Positions 20,156-29,670 of a DNA stretch of 64,000 nucleotides are shown here, one piece after another. Numbering within the stretch: position 1 is the stretch's first letter; each line of letters opens with the position of its first letter. A model generated the notes under the pieces. The model saw only the letters and a list, made by a program, of their open reading frames with translations, had not been told where the DNA came from and ran no database searches. This DNA is from Candidatus Defluviibacterium haderslevense (GTDB lineage: Bacteria; Bacteroidota; Bacteroidia; Chitinophagales; Saprospiraceae). Made by a program: the position numbers and the translations under genes. The stretch is taken from assembly GCA_016712225.1 (NCBI GenBank), contig JADJRL010000003.1:1-64000 (forward strand), written 5' to 3'.

Positions 20156-21214
20156 TCATTCAATATTAATAAGCTTAGCAATATTTCCATCACATAAAGC
20201 CCTAAATTTTTTACCTATAATATTTTCTTTCATAAAGTCGCCAACATAAATGTAATTATATTTGTCTCGTGCTTTTCCAAATGGAGGCAAATCAGTTGGG
20301 GAATGGGACAATTTAAAGCAATTCTGTCTGTGAAGAAAAACTACCTTTTTAAAATTTGTTAGCTTGTGATACTTTTTAAGCTCAAATGGTATTTTCTTTT
20401 CATTCAATAGTACTAAACAATCGTTTTCAGTTTTGTCTAATAATTTATCATTTATATCGTACACTAATCCTTCTATTTCAAAAGATCCGAAATTGAAATA
20501 GGTTTGGTAATCTGCATTGATTTCATTAATGGAAGGAATTGACATTTTCTTTATGTCATTAGGCGTAGGTCTTAATTGAACAATTATATTTTTATTTACA
20601 GAATTTATAAATCCTTCGACATTTGATTCAAATTCAAATTTAAATGTTATCTGCCAAAGTTGCTTAATTAATTCTTTAACATTAATTTCACAGAGAAACT
20701 CATGTAGTACTTTTTTGGAACCATTTGATTCAAATATAGGACTACTATTTTCATTATTTGAAATTATTAATACTTTACTTTTTTTATAATTTAACTCTAT
20801 TTCAAGAGATCCATCGATAATCTGGGAAATATAAAAATTACCTTGAGTTATAAGCTCTTGGATGATAATTGCTTTATAGATTTTAGAAGAATTCATTAGA
20901 CTTTCATTTCTGAAAACCAATTCATTGAAATCATTTTTGTTAACAATAAAAATAGGATTACTTCTAGAAGAATTAATTCCTCTTGCAGCTCTGGGAGAAA
21001 AATCTTCATTTGTTCCTGAAAATTTAAATAGTACAGTTTTATTTAGTGTGTTTTGAATATTTAACAAATCAAAATTCTTTAATTTTAATGTCTCAACTTC
21101 AAACAAATCGTAAGCAGGAATATTAAGGTTAGGAATTTGTGTAGAAATTTCATATGCCAATTTTAAGCCTAAAGCTGTCCCTCCATATAAATTGAAATAT
21201 TCTATATTTGTCAT
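20156..21214 (-). CDS. PEP-synthase/PPDK N-terminal-like (ATP-grasp) protein
   Basis: A 352-residue protein with weak but ordered similarity to the ATP-binding half of PEP synthase/pyruvate phosphate dikinase. KFSGTNEDFSPRAARG stands where RSSATAEDLP is expected, YKAIIIQELITQGNFYISQI is like the VVVQ-x-M segment, and NIIVQLRPTPND is like the QxRP signature. The end (FRALCDGNIAKLI) may replace part of the swivelling His domain. The phosphate or ligation acceptor is unknown. It is last in a four-gene minus-strand operon, 15 bases after the methyltransferase. Another ATP-grasp ligase family is possible. Confidence 0.5.
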   Translation of the reverse strand: MTNIEYFNLYGGTALGLKLAYEISTQIPNLNIPAYDLFEVETLKLKNFDLLNIQNTLNKTVLFKFSGTNEDFSPRAARGINSSRSNPIFIVNKNDFNELVFRNESLMNSSKIYKAIIIQELITQGNFYISQIIDGSLEIELNYKKSKVLIISNNENSSPIFESNGSKKVLHEFLCEINVKELIKQLWQITFKFEFESNVEGFINSVNKNIIVQLRPTPNDIKKMSIPSINEINADYQTYFNFGSFEIEGLVYDINDKLLDKTENDCLVLLNEKKIPFELKKYHKLTNFKKVVFLHRQNCFKLSHSPTDLPPFGKARDKYNYIYVGDFMKENIIGKKFRALCDGNIAKLINIE

Positions 21215-21229
21215 TATTAATTCAATTTA

Positions 21230-21919
21230 TTAATTACGATTATTTATATAAATTCCCTTTTTAAAAATTAAATCTGATAGAAATGTAGATTTCAATCCAA
21301 TTGATGTATATGCATCTCTAATATTTTCATCCGTAAATAATGCAAATTCATATTCTTCAATAAAATGTTCTATTCCATTTGATTTGCCTACTAGATAGTG
21401 AAATTTAATTTTTCCTTCTGGGCTACCATATCCCATCCTTACAATTGTCATTGCTTCATTTTCAATTACTGTATTATGTATTTTATTTGCCAACCAATTA
21501 TTAGGAGAAAACCATGGCTCAATAATTATTACTCCATTATCATTTAAATGATTTTTAAAATTACCTAAAACTTTGATTAATTCCATAGTATTAACTAAAT
21601 ATCCTATGGCTCCATATAAACATAATATTACATCAAACTTCTTTTGAATCAAAAAATTTCTCATATCACCTTGATATATGTTGCATTCTGGATTCTTTTC
21701 CTTCGCAATGGATACAAAGGTTGGATTTATATCCATCCCATCTATTTCAAAATAATTTTTCAGAAATTTTATATGTTCACCTGTTCCACAAGCAATTTCT
21801 AAAATTTTACAATTTTTTAGATTAGAATTTAATATTATTTTCCTTAGTTGCTCTGCTTCTAACTTATAATTTTTATTTACTTTAAAATCATCATAAAATT
21901 TAGCACTTTTAATAAACAT
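21230..21919 (-). CDS. Class I SAM-dependent methyltransferase
   Basis: A Rossmann-fold methyltransferase of about 229 residues. It shows motif I ILEIACGTGEHIKFL, the acidic end of strand 2 in IDGMDINP, IYQGDMRNF, and motif IV FDVILCLYGAIGYL. The start at 21919 (MFIKSAKFYDDF) lies 11 bases after the radical SAM stop; a longer frame from 21994 would overlap that gene by 65 bases and lacks family similarity. The substrate is unknown: the product of the neighbouring radical SAM enzyme is a reasonable guess. Confidence 0.75.
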   Translation of the reverse strand: MFIKSAKFYDDFKVNKNYKLEAEQLRKIILNSNLKNCKILEIACGTGEHIKFLKNYFEIDGMDINPTFVSIAKEKNPECNIYQGDMRNFLIQKKFDVILCLYGAIGYLVNTMELIKVLGNFKNHLNDNGVIIIEPWFSPNNWLANKIHNTVIENEAMTIVRMGYGSPEGKIKFHYLVGKSNGIEHFIEEYEFALFTDENIRDAYTSIGLKSTFLSDLIFKKGIYINNRN

Positions 21920-21929
21920 ATAAGGATTT

Positions 21930-23093
21930 TTAGAGGTTTTGTAGTGGCAAATATTCTTCAAAAAAAGGTTTAAGGCAACTCGGGTCAGCTGCATCTAAAC
22001 TACCTCCAATGTGTAATCTCATTGCAGGGCATTCTGAGTGACATGTTAATTTTCGATGACAGGATTTACAATCCTCATTCAGAGGAACATTTCTCATTTG
22101 TTGAAATTCAGGACTTTCTTTCCATATTTCACTTAACGAATTTTTGTAGAAGTTTCCAGAATGAAAGTTTTTACCTAAAAATGTACATGGAGAAATTGTA
22201 CCATCTGCTTCTACAAACATTATCCTTGTACCTGCTCCGCAATCAGATTTAGATAGTAATAATGGTTCTTTTAATCCTCCTGAGCAATTCATTATATCTT
22301 CTACATTACAATTAGGATCACTATTCATCAACATTATTGCTTTGTAATATTCTGGCGTTGCCTCTCTAATTAATAGCATATTATTAATGGCTCTATCCGA
22401 AGGTTTTGCTCGTCTAATTTTAATTTGTAATTCAAGTGAGGTAGCGAGGTGTAACATATAAGCTACATCTTTAATATTTAAAGTCATAAGTGTAAATCGT
22501 ATTGTCGATTTAATACCAGCTTCTTTTAATATTTTTACTGTTGAAAGTGTTTTTAAAAAAGCCCCTTGCTTTTTTCTAATAAAATCATGTGTTTCTTCGC
22601 ATCCATCAAAACTAATATTCATCCTTACATTATGCTTTTGAATATTAGTAATAATTTCTGGAGATATAATTGTCCCATTTGTAGTTAATGAAACACCCAT
22701 TCCTTTTTCTCTTATTAACGATATAATTTCCCAAATATCTGTTCGCATAAATGGTTCTCCACCACCAATAATTATAAGAAAAACACCCATATTTGCAGCT
22801 TCATTGATCAAATCTTTCATTTTATCAAAAGGCATTGATTCCTTGTGATGCGGAGAGGAGTCTGAAAAACAATGAATACATTCCAAATTACAATGATTTG
22901 AAACATTTATAAATAATTTTAAAGGAGCAGTTAGTGCACCCTCAATTAATGAATTCTCAATTCTATTAATTACATAACCTTGCTTTTCTAAGTTTTCTAC
23001 AAAATCCAAATTTGTCTTTTCTACAGAATGCAGTTTTGTATCAAAAACAACCCATCCATAATGTTCTTTTCTTGCTATAAAGTCATAATTCAT
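21930..23093 (-). CDS. Radical SAM/SPASM enzyme with PqqD-like N-terminus
   Basis: A 387-residue enzyme. A short N-terminal region (residues 1-50, WVVFDTKLHSVEKTN) resembles PqqD/RRE-like peptide-binding domains. The radical SAM cluster is C68-x3-C72-x2-C75 (CNLECIHC), followed by IIIGGGEPFMR, LTTNGTI and ISFDG. The SPASM domain has ADGTISPCTFLG, CKSCHRKLTCHSECPAMR and a last Cys near LKPFFEEY. This architecture is typical of peptide maturases such as PqqE, but no precursor is visible beside it. It is distinct from the FxsB-like enzyme and could act on a small molecule. Confidence 0.8.
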   Translation of the reverse strand: MNYDFIARKEHYGWVVFDTKLHSVEKTNLDFVENLEKQGYVINRIENSLIEGALTAPLKLFINVSNHCNLECIHCFSDSSPHHKESMPFDKMKDLINEAANMGVFLIIIGGGEPFMRTDIWEIISLIREKGMGVSLTTNGTIISPEIITNIQKHNVRMNISFDGCEETHDFIRKKQGAFLKTLSTVKILKEAGIKSTIRFTLMTLNIKDVAYMLHLATSLELQIKIRRAKPSDRAINNMLLIREATPEYYKAIMLMNSDPNCNVEDIMNCSGGLKEPLLLSKSDCGAGTRIMFVEADGTISPCTFLGKNFHSGNFYKNSLSEIWKESPEFQQMRNVPLNEDCKSCHRKLTCHSECPAMRLHIGGSLDAADPSCLKPFFEEYLPLQNL

Positions 23094-23095
23094 AA

Positions 23096-23584
23096 CTAGC
23101 TAATTTTATTTGTTAATTCAACAAAACCTTCATTGTTTTCATTATAAACCCAGAAAATATTTTTAATTTCATTTGACAAATAGTGAATAAGTGGATCGCG
23201 CATTACTGGAAATGGAATCCTTTTAATTAATTCAATTGCATCTTCAATTGAAAAAAAGTCAACTTCTATAATGTCCCCGTCGGGATCTGTAATTGAAAGG
23301 TTTCCTTCATAATTATCACTTTCAAAAACCATAATTATACTTTGCCAATTTCTCTTGTAGTTTAAATGTTGAGCAATATAAGCAATTGACTTCCAGTTGT
23401 TGACATCTAAGCCTGTTTCCTCTTTTAATTCTCTAGTAACTGACTGCAATGCATTTTCATTTTCATTTGCTGTTCCACCAGGTATTGTCCAAAAATCCTT
23501 AGATCCAAATTCTGAATTGTGTTTTACTAATAGAATTTCATTATTTCTTCTTACTATTCCTGCTGTTATTATATAGTTTGTCAT
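23096..23584 (-). CDS. Nudix hydrolase
   Basis: A 162-residue protein with a perfect Nudix box at residues 37-59 (GTANENE, then ALQSVTRELKEETGL), the metal and pyrophosphate site. Such enzymes hydrolyse nucleoside diphosphate-linked compounds. It is the first gene of the four-gene minus-strand operon (Nudix, radical SAM, methyltransferase, PEP-synthase-like), separated by 2 bases from the next. This suggests a dedicated pathway with a nucleotide-activated intermediate. Confidence 0.85.
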   Translation of the reverse strand: MTNYIITAGIVRRNNEILLVKHNSEFGSKDFWTIPGGTANENENALQSVTRELKEETGLDVNNWKSIAYIAQHLNYKRNWQSIIMVFESDNYEGNLSITDPDGDIIEVDFFSIEDAIELIKRIPFPVMRDPLIHYLSNEIKNIFWVYNENNEGFVELTNKIS

Positions 23585-23884
23585 TTATTTTAAATTGAAA
23601 CTTGATTAATTGAGCGATTTTTTCCAGTTATTTGATTTAAAGTTAATGGCTTAATTCAGAACATGAAGATAGTAAAAATAGAAATATCTAAACCCTTAAT
23701 TCAGTTTATATATATGTAATTAACTCTCTTCCTATTTAAAACATAATTTAATATACAACATATAACCTAAAATTGCTAGTAAGTTAAGAAAAATTCTAAA
23801 TTGAGACATAAATTATTAAAATTAAATTAATTCTTACTCATATTCCTATATTGTAAGTAGGTATTTAATTTATTACTTTATTCA
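23585..23884. other. Intergenic A+T-rich stretch, 300 bp
   Basis: Both strands were read for short precursor-like frames before the Nudix gene and none was found. No hairpin or good TAnnTTTG promoter stands out, though the operon promoter should lie here. Confidence 0.4.
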
Positions 23885-24427
23885 TTAAAATTCTTGGCCA
23901 TTAATACAATTAGTATTATTATACATATATTCGATTCTAATTTCATTTCTAGAAAAAAAGACTTCTTTAATTTCTAATTTATTTTGATCAACACTCAATA
24001 ATATATCAAAATTTACCTCATAATCAGATGCCAAGTAAAAATGATGAACTATTCCAGAAAATTGAGTTTCATATTTGTCGGATAGTTTTAATATTTTGAA
24101 AATATTATCCTTTGTTTTATTTCTTATCCGTTTAACTAATTCACTTTTACTATTTAATATTTCAAATATCTTAGTATGTTTTAAAATTCTGATATTTATT
24201 CCTAAAATATAACGATCTTCAAGGTCAGACTCAACTAATTCATTAAATTGAGCAAAAAGTTGCACACACATAAACCTAATATTTTGATCAAATGTTATGT
24301 CAAAATTTATTATTTCATTTAATGATTTATTGCCATTTATTACATCTGAATAATACTTATTTAGAATAGTAATCTGATCTTCAGTATGCATTAGATTTGC
24401 TAACTCCAAACCTATAGAATCTTTCAT
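23885..24427 (-). CDS. Hypothetical protein
   Basis: A 180-residue protein, mostly helical by eye (LANLMHTEDQITILNKYY, FMCVQLFAQFNELVES), ending in strand-like segments (LEIKEVFFSRNEIRIEYMYN). No signal peptide, membrane span or known motif. It is transcribed in the same direction as the Nudix operon, 300 bases upstream of it, so it may belong to the same cluster. The function is unknown. Confidence 0.55.
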   Translation of the reverse strand: MKDSIGLELANLMHTEDQITILNKYYSDVINGNKSLNEIINFDITFDQNIRFMCVQLFAQFNELVESDLEDRYILGINIRILKHTKIFEILNSKSELVKRIRNKTKDNIFKILKLSDKYETQFSGIVHHFYLASDYEVNFDILLSVDQNKLEIKEVFFSRNEIRIEYMYNNTNCINGQEF

Positions 24428-24651
24428 AGATTGAATTTCTAATTATTATAATGTACATTTAAATAAGGCGACATTTATTACTGATCGTATTTATTATAAA
24501 GCACTTTAGTGTTAACAAAGATATAAAAAATTTCTTTGAAAAAACTAATAGATGGTCAAGACTACAAATTAAGATTTATATTTGTCCACACCTTATGTAT
24601 ATAATTGGTTTACAATATTTATGTTATAAAATATTAAAGACTTTAAATATA

Positions 24652-25158
24652 TTAATACTCATTCAACCAAAACCAAGTCAAAGCCAAAGACTGAGCATCA
24701 AATATCGGCATATTATGACTCTCACTTTCCCAGGTTTTCCGTTTTTTCGGCTCTCGTAATCCCAATTCCTTGAATTCAGTAAGTAAAACTTTTGCTATCT
24801 CATACTTGGTGACCGCTCCAAATTGCTCAAAAACCTCTCTGATTTGGTCCCTAGAATACATGACAACTTTTAGCTTCTCTTCATTTGCCAAAGCTATGAT
24901 TTTATCCATTAGCCTATGCACCCTTCTTCCAGATCTTGAAGCAATACCATCGGGATCTTGAATAATCACAATTGAGGGTCTAAGATAATCAAAAGACCTT
25001 TTTATCCGTTCCAGTACTTTTCTATTACTTATTGGATTAATCCGAACAGCTCCATAATCTAAGAGTTTCCTTGGGTTCTCCAAATACACGAAACCAAAGC
25101 CATTAGCATTTGGGTACAATGCATATACTATATTTTTCCTTTGTGTTGATTGTGTCAT
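24652..25158 (-). CDS. RuvC/RNase H-like protein lacking the first catalytic Asp
   Basis: A 168-residue protein whose layout recalls RuvC-like resolvases. ALYPNANGFGFVYLE is placed like the first strand motif but with Tyr where Asp is expected. SIVIIQDPDG is like the second acidic strand. PIFDAQSLALTWFWL is like the closing DAxALA helix. Its start overlaps the stop of the upstream XRE gene (ATGA). A paralogous pair lies at 31355-32200 and a remnant at 15747-15940. A non-catalytic or regulatory role is plausible. Confidence 0.55.
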   Translation of the reverse strand: MTQSTQRKNIVYALYPNANGFGFVYLENPRKLLDYGAVRINPISNRKVLERIKRSFDYLRPSIVIIQDPDGIASRSGRRVHRLMDKIIALANEEKLKVVMYSRDQIREVFEQFGAVTKYEIAKVLLTEFKELGLREPKKRKTWESESHNMPIFDAQSLALTWFWLNEY

Positions 25159-25502
25159 TGATTTATATAATTAGTTAGTCTAATAATAATTTGTTCAAGA
25201 AAATTAATTCTAGGGTTATTCTTTAATGTGTTATTGCTTTTTTTTATCTCTAATATCAACATTTGTATCCTTTCAGTGAGATGTCCTTTAATCAATTCTG
25301 ATTGTGGTTCATAGAATGATTCTATCGATAATTCAAATATGTGGTGGTAATTAAGTAGGAATTCTATGGTTGGTTGTCTTTGGCCTTTTTCATATCTAGA
25401 GATGTTTGAAACTTCTTTTAGGCCAATTAGAAAACTCATATCGCTCTGAGTTAATGGCGACTTTTTACGATACATCCTTAAATAATTTGATGGATGGGAC
25501 AT
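25155..25502 (-). CDS. XRE-family transcriptional regulator
   Basis: A 115-residue protein with an N-terminal XRE HTH (residues 15-60: SPLTQSDMSFLIG, then VSNISRYEKGQRQPT). The C-terminal half is helical. It forms a two-gene unit with the RuvC-like gene, with a 4-base overlap. The palindrome at 25570-25600, about 70 bases upstream of the start, is a good candidate for its operator because a matching palindrome precedes the paralogous XRE gene at 31862. Confidence 0.8.
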   Translation of the reverse strand: MSHPSNYLRMYRKKSPLTQSDMSFLIGLKEVSNISRYEKGQRQPTIEFLLNYHHIFELSIESFYEPQSELIKGHLTERIQMLILEIKKSNNTLKNNPRINFLEQIIIRLTNYINQ

Positions 25503-25569
25503 AAAATTAATAACTAGAAAATGATTAGCTTTCTAATGTTCTAACTTTAGTCTTTATTCAATTCACTTC

Positions 25570-25600
25570 GTAGAGGGCAGAAATTGCCAAATTGGCAAAT
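25570..25600. promoter_or_regulatory. Shared palindromic operator, site 1
   Basis: TTGCCAA-A-TTGGCAA at 25584-25598, preceded by the outer arm GTAGAGGG. The same core and arm occur at 32269, 37206 and 44334. It lies upstream of the XRE/RuvC-like pair. The rest of 25601-25988 is A+T-rich with one small hairpin at 25742-25760 (GGATTGC/GCAATCC) of unknown role. Confidence 0.7.
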
Positions 25601-25988
25601 TTTTTTCGCCAGCTTCGATTTTAGTATGGATTCCAAGTTGTTCAATTAGAACATTTCAGGAAACTTATTAGGTTGTATTATGCTGATATTATATCACTTT
25701 CATAACCAATAGGGATATGCATTTTGACGCAAATTTGAAAGGGATTGCTAAAAGCAATCCTATGGGATGAAAGGATTATTTAGTGTTGATTTTACTTATT
25801 ATTTTGGAAATGGTGGTTTGTTAACCTGATTTTACATTTTTAAGTTATCCACAGGATTGGTATTTTTAAGCTTAATTTTAAATTTTTTGAACTAATAAAA
25901 AAGAAATTTGGTTGATTTGTTAATTTGAAATTATTAAATTAATTGCAAATTAAAGTTTGTTATTGTTCCTACAGATAAATCTAATTTT

Positions 25989-26818
25989 ATGCATCTAAGA
26001 AAATGGATTTCAAATAATCCTTTAAGTATCCAAGATATTATTCAAATCATCCTCACAATTCTAACTCTTATAACTGTATTTTATACAATTAGAGCAGTAA
26101 AAGTATCAGAAAGGGCACTCGAACAACAAAAAACTGAGTCAGTACAAAATTATTTAAGGAGCAATACAAATGATAGCTTGGACTCAATTAAAAACAACAT
26201 TATAATTGAATTGGCTAAAAGCCAAATTGAAGTACTTATGGAACAAGCAATAATTCAAAAAAATAATTCTAAATATATGTCAGAAGTAGAAAAACCAATT
26301 ATTGGGATATCTAGAATTGGATTTATTTGTTTGTCCGAAAATTGTCAAAACATGTCGTTTAACTATCAAATAAAAAACGTTGGAGTAAGGCATTCAAAAT
26401 TGATTGCTATTCACGAATATTTTTTGATAAAAATTTTGGTAGAATGAAGTATGCTAATATTTGGTCAGATAAAATTTTAATACAAGACAATACAATAGAA
26501 AGGAATCCGGCTATAAAAATTAATAACCAAATGAAGGAAAGATTTAATTGGGATGAGTTTATTACTATAGACACTTTCTATTGTGTTCTTCAATTTGAAT
26601 TCAAACAAATTAAACCTTTGATAAAAACTACTATGTTTTCAAACACTTATGCGTATAGATATTATAATAGAATAGATGAGCATAGCTCATCAGAAGGAAT
26701 TTTTAATTCCCAAATATTTAATCTTAAAGAGTGCAATTATTGGGATTCTGAAAGATTAAATATTGAAGTTGCAAAATATAAATCGGAAATAAAAAATTTA
26801 AAAATTAAAAAGAATTAA
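25989..26818 (+). CDS. Membrane-anchored hypothetical protein (one frameshift)
   Basis: The N-terminus has one transmembrane helix (IIQIILTILTLITVFYTI, residues 17-34) followed by a coiled-coil-like segment (VSERALEQQKTESVQNYL) and a strand-rich soluble part. The frame stops at 26445 while a second frame starts at 26444. Adding one T to the T6 run near 26420 joins them as HEYFFDKNFGRMKYANIW, giving about 276 residues. I therefore treat it as one gene. The topology resembles small phage-defence or stress membrane proteins, but no motif supports a function. Confidence 0.55.
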
Positions 26819-26840
26819 GTACTGTGTGATTGAATTGAAG

Positions 26841-28268
26841 GGGACTGTAAAATATTTTGTGTTTGAGCGAAGACCAAAGCAAGTTTTCCATATTTCAATG
26901 CCTAAAATTCCCTCCTCAACAAGGGAATTTTGGGTGTTGGAATGTGGGAAACTTAAACTCTGGGAACAGAATTTAATCAAAGAATAGGGATCATAATAAA
27001 AGAATTTAAAATCTTTGTATTATGAACGATAAAGCAAATCAATTATTAGAATCCTTATTAAAGGAAATTAAAAGTTCAGAAGAACTTAAAGTGGTTAATG
27101 ATCAGCTCTTTAAAAGAGGAGTTCAAACCTTGTTGGCCGCAGAAATGGATGCACATTTGGGATATGAAAATGGGGACAAACCAATTGGTGAAAACATTCG
27201 AAATGGCTATTCAGAAAAGACCTTAAAAACTCAAAAAGGAGAAGTAACCATCAAAGTGCCACGAGATCGGCAAGGGACTTTTGAACCAGTAACTGTGCCA
27301 AAACATAAAACTATGGTTCAGGAAATTGAAGATCTTATTCTTTTATTATATGCAAAAGGAATGAGCAACTTTGATATTGTGGATTTTGTGGAAAAGACAT
27401 ACGGAGTAAATTATTCACCTTCGAAAGTTTCTCTGATTACCAATTCACTACTTGATGACATCCGAGATTGGCAACAAAGGCCACTGGAGGCACAATACGC
27501 AGTTATTTGGATAGATGCGATTCATTACAAAATTCGCCAAGACGGTAAGGTAATATGTAAGGCAGCAATGTTAGTATTAGGTATTGACTTGGAAGGGAAA
27601 CAAGATATTTTAAGTATCCATATTGTTGAAAATGAAACGGCTGCTTCTTGGATGTATATTCTTAATGACTTAAAAATAAGAGGAATGGAAGATGTTTTGT
27701 TTTTGTGTTCAGACAATCTACCTGGACTTCAAAAAGCTGTTGAAGCATCCTTTCCAAAAACGATCCATCAAATTTGTATAGTGCACCAAATCAGAAACAC
27801 TTTAAAGCATGTAAGTTATAAAGACCGTAAAGAAGTTCTGTTAAATGTTAAAGCAATATATCAAGCACACGATGAATCTTCAGCTCAACACGCTTTGGAA
27901 ATGTTCAAAGCAAAATGGCAATCAAAATATCACCAAGCAATACAATCTTGGTATCAAAATTGGGATGCATTAACTTCATTTTTAGGATATCCTCAAGAAA
28001 TCAGAAAATTAATTTATACGACCAATGTTATTGAAAGTTTTAATGCCTCATTACGCAAGTATACAAGAAATAAAAAAGTTTTTCCAAATGATGAATCCGC
28101 ATTGAAATCCATTTATTTGGCTGCTCAACAAATTAGGCCGAGATGGAGTAAAACAAGATTTAACTGGTCGATTATTTATAATCAATTGTATATTTACTTT
28201 GAAAATCGAATTATTTAGAAATTATGGTGCCTATTCTTTCTTTTAAACACAAAATTTTCAATAGTCTC
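26841..28268 (+). mobile_element. IS256-family insertion sequence, complete
   Basis: A 1,428-bp element with imperfect terminal inverted repeats: the left begins GGGACTGTAAAATATTTTGT, and the right end (reverse complement) begins GAGACTATTGAAAATTTTGT. It is flanked on both sides by the 8-bp direct repeat AATTGAAG (26833-26840 and 28269-28276), the target duplication size expected for the family. Intact duplication and transposase indicate a recent, probably active insertion. A perfect 10-bp hairpin lies just inside the left end at 26904-26931 (AAAATTCCCT/AGGGAATTTT). Confidence 0.9.
27022..28218 (+). CDS. IS256-family (Mutator-type) transposase
   Basis: A full-length 398-residue DDE transposase. 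The catalytic residues are visible: D165 in VIWIDAIHYK, D231 in FLCSDNLPGL and E338 in TTNVIESFNASLR, with the C-x2-H insertion motif at 252-255 (CIVHQIRN). The N-terminal domain has the family's AEMDAHLGY and NGYSEKTLKT. It performs copy-out/paste-in transposition of the surrounding element. Confidence 0.95.
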   Translation: MNDKANQLLESLLKEIKSSEELKVVNDQLFKRGVQTLLAAEMDAHLGYENGDKPIGENIRNGYSEKTLKTQKGEVTIKVPRDRQGTFEPVTVPKHKTMVQEIEDLILLLYAKGMSNFDIVDFVEKTYGVNYSPSKVSLITNSLLDDIRDWQQRPLEAQYAVIWIDAIHYKIRQDGKVICKAAMLVLGIDLEGKQDILSIHIVENETAASWMYILNDLKIRGMEDVLFLCSDNLPGLQKAVEASFPKTIHQICIVHQIRNTLKHVSYKDRKEVLLNVKAIYQAHDESSAQHALEMFKAKWQSKYHQAIQSWYQNWDALTSFLGYPQEIRKLIYTTNVIESFNASLRKYTRNKKVFPNDESALKSIYLAAQQIRPRWSKTRFNWSIIYNQLYIYFENRII

Positions 28269-28295
28269 AATTGAAGGGCGCTTTTATTGGATTTT

Positions 28296-29099
28296 TTATT
28301 CTTTCTTATCTACCTTATGGGCCTCCTTTTTAATACCTTGAAATTCTTCAGCATCTATTTGCTTTTCAAGTAGATCAAAAATACTATTGTATTGTTCCAT
28401 TAATGACTTAGTGAAAATATTATATACTTCATTGTCTTTAGTTATTTCACCTAAAAATGAAACATCACGATCTCTCCACTTTATACTCCCTGTATAAGTC
28501 AATGGAGCTTCAGGTAATGTAATATTCTTCTTCCATAGCTTTTCATTAAAATTACTTGAGCTTGCTGTAATAGTGAGTGTTGTTGTAAAAGATCCTTTGC
28601 CAAAATAAGTATACCAAACTGTTGACTGTGCCTTACTATCAACCATTAATTCTGCAAATGAAGGAGCTTTTTCATTTCTTTTAACCTTTCTCTCTAAATT
28701 TGAAAAATTTAAATCTATAACTACCTTAACAATCATGTCAGAATTCAATTTGTCGTTATATAGCATTTCTCCAATTTGATTATAAGGCCCTCTGATTTTA
28801 AACCCTTTAGAAGTAAGAAGTTCTTCAAAATCATTACCCATACTTTTTCTATAGGTATCAAATAAGCTACCATCCATGTTTGAATTACCATATTCAGGAT
28901 TTAATAAAGCAATCGTTACCTCTGCTGATCCAGTTCCGGCAATAGTATTTGTACTGTAATCAAATTTAACTGGATTTTTATTTACTTGAATAAAAGCAGG
29001 TGCTTTTTTTGGAGAACACCCATTGAAGATTATTATTAAAAGGAAGAGCCCAATCTTTAAACAAGTATTTAATCTCTTCAAGCAAAGCCATTTTTTCAT
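28296..29099 (-). CDS. Predicted lipoprotein, possibly HpaA-like
   Basis: A 267-residue protein with a lipobox: hydrophobic FLLIIIFNGC with Cys near residue 28. The mature part is soluble with segments like GNDFEELLTSKGFKIRGPYN and DMIVKVVIDLNF. These recall the flagellar-sheath/neuraminyllactose-binding lipoprotein family, but the match is weak. It ends in a charged tail. It is unlikely to be related to the adjacent IS. The role is unknown. Confidence 0.55.
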   Translation of the reverse strand: MKKWLCLKRLNTCLKIGLFLLIIIFNGCSPKKAPAFIQVNKNPVKFDYSTNTIAGTGSAEVTIALLNPEYGNSNMDGSLFDTYRKSMGNDFEELLTSKGFKIRGPYNQIGEMLYNDKLNSDMIVKVVIDLNFSNLERKVKRNEKAPSFAELMVDSKAQSTVWYTYFGKGSFTTTLTITASSSNFNEKLWKKNITLPEAPLTYTGSIKWRDRDVSFLGEITKDNEVYNIFTKSLMEQYNSIFDLLEKQIDAEEFQGIKKEAHKVDKKE

Positions 29100-29149
29100 A
29101 ATTTTAAAATTTATGTGGAATTATAGATTTGTCTTAAATTGCAAAAACA

Positions 29150-29157
29150 CAAAGGTA
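29150..29157 (-). promoter_or_regulatory. -7 element for the lipoprotein gene
   Basis: On the minus strand TACCTTTG matches TAnnTTTG, 51 bases before the lipoprotein start. No clear TTG lies at the right distance. Confidence 0.4.
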
Positions 29158-29205
29158 GAAGCAGGATACATAATCTTCTAAAACTCAGAGTTTTAAAATA
29201 ATACT

Positions 29206-29235
29206 TTGAAGAATTAAATTATTACTGTAAATTTG
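29206..29235 (+). promoter_or_regulatory. Promoter of the XRE gene at 29251
   Basis: TTG at 29206-29208, a 19-base spacer, then TAAATTTG at 29228-29235: a full match to the Bacteroidota consensus, 15 bases before the start codon. Confidence 0.65.
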
Positions 29236-29250
29236 TATTAAACTTGATTT

Positions 29251-29607
29251 ATGAGCTTAGGGACTAAAATTCGAAAAATCAGAGAACTCAAAGGATATTC
29301 GCAAGAAAACATGGCGCATGCCTTAGAAATGAGTCAAGCTGGATATGGTAAAATTGAAAGAGATGAGGTCAATATTACTTATGATAAGCTCATGAAAATT
29401 GCTGAGGTTTTAGAAACTCAAATTGAGAATATCATAAATTTTGATGAAAAAACAGTAATTACAAATTTTAACCCAAAAATTCATCAACAAATTGGGTCGT
29501 ATTATTATTCTTCTGAAATGAAAGAACTTTATCAAGCACAGATTAAATTGCTTGAGGAAAAGGTTAAATTTTTAGAAGATAAAATCAAACAATTGACACT
29601 TAACTAA
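29251..29607 (+). CDS. XRE-family regulator with coiled-coil tail
   Basis: A 118-residue protein. The HTH occupies residues 4-58 (IRKIRELKGYSQENMAHALE, then MSQAGYGKIERDEV). The C-terminal 35 residues form a charged coiled coil (LLEEKVKFLEDKIKQL) likely used for dimerisation. It differs from the two XRE proteins paired with RuvC-like genes. It stands directly behind a consensus promoter and 60 bases ahead of the membrane PLD-like gene, which it may regulate. Confidence 0.8.
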   Translation: MSLGTKIRKIRELKGYSQENMAHALEMSQAGYGKIERDEVNITYDKLMKIAEVLETQIENIINFDEKTVITNFNPKIHQQIGSYYYSSEMKELYQAQIKLLEEKVKFLEDKIKQLTLN

Positions 29608-29670
29608 TATAATTATCGAATTCTAAATAAACTTGAACTAAAGAAAAAAAATATATGTTGAGAAAAATCG

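Noticed and set aside
23585..23884. Search for a peptide precursor of the second radical SAM enzyme
   Set aside because: No frame longer than a few codons with a leader-like or core-like pattern was found on either strand.
25742..25760. Small GGATTGC/GCAATCC hairpin as terminator
   Set aside because: There is no T run on either side and no gene end nearby.
27525..27716. Minus-strand frame inside the transposase
   Set aside because: It is antisense to a catalytic segment of the IS256 transposase.
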